This document shows, piece after piece, positions 63,608 to 64,000 of a DNA stretch of 64,000 nt. The stretch comes from Colimorpha sp045640985 (GTDB taxonomy: Bacteria > Bacteroidota > Bacteroidia > Bacteroidales > P3): contig JAZUFZ010000040.1 of NCBI GenBank assembly GCA_045640985.1, positions 11,749 through 75,748 of the forward strand, given 5' to 3'. The notes below the pieces were generated by a model. It did no database searches, was not told the origin of the DNA, and saw only the letters and a list, made by a program, of their open reading frames with translations. The translations under genes and the position numbers were made by a program. The first letter of the stretch is position 1. Each line of letters starts with the position of its first letter.

Positions 63608-64000
63608 TGAATTGAATCTTCGTGATGGATATTTATTAAGACCGTCTGAGACAGAGAATGATGTTACCTATGGTAATCGCTTGTGAACCTGTTGCTGTCA
63701 AACTTGTTGTAGGTATAAACGTAGGGCTGTAGGTATTGAATCTATCCGCTGACGGAATTTATATAGCGTTACACATAAAATTATTTCAAGAATCCCTAGT
63801 CCTCGGCCTGTGCGCGGTCGCGCCGCTGCGCTGACGCAGAGCCACCACCAGGGGCTTCGCTCCGCGGTAACTCCCTTCTATCTTCTTTTTATCTCCAGTT
63901 TATCTTTTTTCTATCTCTTATTCTTAGGAAAGGAGATAAAAAGAAGTTAATATAAGTCGGATCGTAGCCATGTCGTTCTGTGAGCCAAGGAGTTGCTGCT
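63608..64000. other. Gap upstream of wzm: GC-rich palindromes and repeat, no supported gene
   Basis: No promoter match was seen here. At 63812-63823 there is a GCGCG/CGCGC palindrome and at 63826-63839 a CTGCG-CTGA-CGCAG hairpin, in a GC-rich block (about 63801-63865) unlike the AT-rich surroundings. It is followed by the 11-bp repeat at 63866. The last 40 bases are open on both strands but too short to assign. Confidence 0.5.
63866..63946. repeat. 11-bp array of the NNTATCTYCYT family, truncated palindrome
   Basis: It begins with the same GGTAACTCCCTTCTATCTTC as the array at 39343 and reads in 11-base blocks: GGTAACTCCCT, TCTATCTTCTT, TTTATCTCCAG, TTTATCTTTTT, TCTATCTCTTA. A partial inverse arm (GAGATAAAAAGAAG, 63933-63946) follows and then diverges, so the right arm is shorter than at 39461. 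Confidence 0.8.

Noticed and set aside
63900..64000. Possible 3' end of an upstream gene at the right edge
   Set aside because: Two minus-strand frames are open for 17 to about 36 codons, but no motif allows a choice and the repeat interrupts them.

Overview
The window is almost certainly from a Bacteroidales bacterium, probably a Prevotella-like member of Prevotellaceae. This rests on two promoters of the Bacteroidota TTTG / TAnnTTTG type, an Fsu-paralogous (FISUMP) lipoprotein, a short Wza-type lipoprotein with a C-terminal membrane helix, and many GTG/ATG stop-start overlaps in long one-direction gene runs. Species cannot be told from sequence alone. Every gene I can support lies on the minus strand, so transcription runs from high to low coordinates.

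The window is one very large surface-polysaccharide (capsule or O-antigen) locus of about 62 kb, with part of a repetitive surface protein at the low end. In transcription order: (1) 63.6-60.1 kb, an ABC exporter (wzm, wzt with a C-terminal cargo-binding domain) with a TagD-type cytidylyltransferase and LicD between its two genes. (2) 60.1-55.3 kb, a GT92-like transferase and a dTDP-aminosugar module: a VioA-like aminotransferase, two tandem FdtA/QdtA-type 3,4-ketoisomerases, a GNAT acyltransferase and an FdtB-like aminotransferase. (3) 55.3-39.5 kb, a long glycosyltransferase run (many GT2, GT61, GT8) with Glf, WbqC, a NodB deacetylase, an acyltransferase-3 protein and a COG5610-type HAD protein. 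(4) 39.2-34.4 kb, a GT2, an MBOAT/SGNH O-acylation pair, a DPM1/ArnC-like transferase and a GNAT. (5) 34.3-29.0 kb, an IS5-type transposase remnant followed by an acyl-building module (two acyl carrier proteins, two KASIII enzymes, an SDR and an FkbH-type glyceryl-ACP synthase). (6) 29.0-22.3 kb, a GT-B-like protein, a fused nucleotidyltransferase/kinase, a small HAD phosphatase, two SMR-type half-flippases, a GT-C-like membrane protein and RffA. (7) 22.0-8.7 kb, two UDP-GlcNAc 2-epimerases, a FISUMP lipoprotein, a DprA-like Rossmann protein, several glycosyltransferases, a CapK-type adenylate-forming protein and modifying enzymes. (8) 8.6-2.3 kb, wza, wzc and a repeat-rich OmpA-family protein, closed by a strong terminator.

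The genes fit the synthesis of a heavily decorated heteropolysaccharide containing galactofuranose and 3- or 4-amino-4,6-dideoxyhexoses, with N- and O-acyl groups and probably a phosphodiester substituent. dTDP-glucose synthesis (rmlA/rmlB), an initiating sugar-phosphate transferase, a Wzx flippase and an unambiguous Wzy polymerase are not visible. The ABC exporter together with Wza/Wzc is therefore the only apparent export route inside the window.

The least explained DNA is non-coding. I see a dispersed family of arrays built of 11-bp units (consensus close to NNTATCTYCYT) at four intergenic places (about 2.1, 22.2, 39.4 and 63.9 kb), a second 11-bp array, and a five-unit 22-bp array just upstream of the surface-protein promoter. 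The most unusual protein-coding modules are the FkbH/ACP/KASIII acyl cassette and the orphan DprA-like gene.
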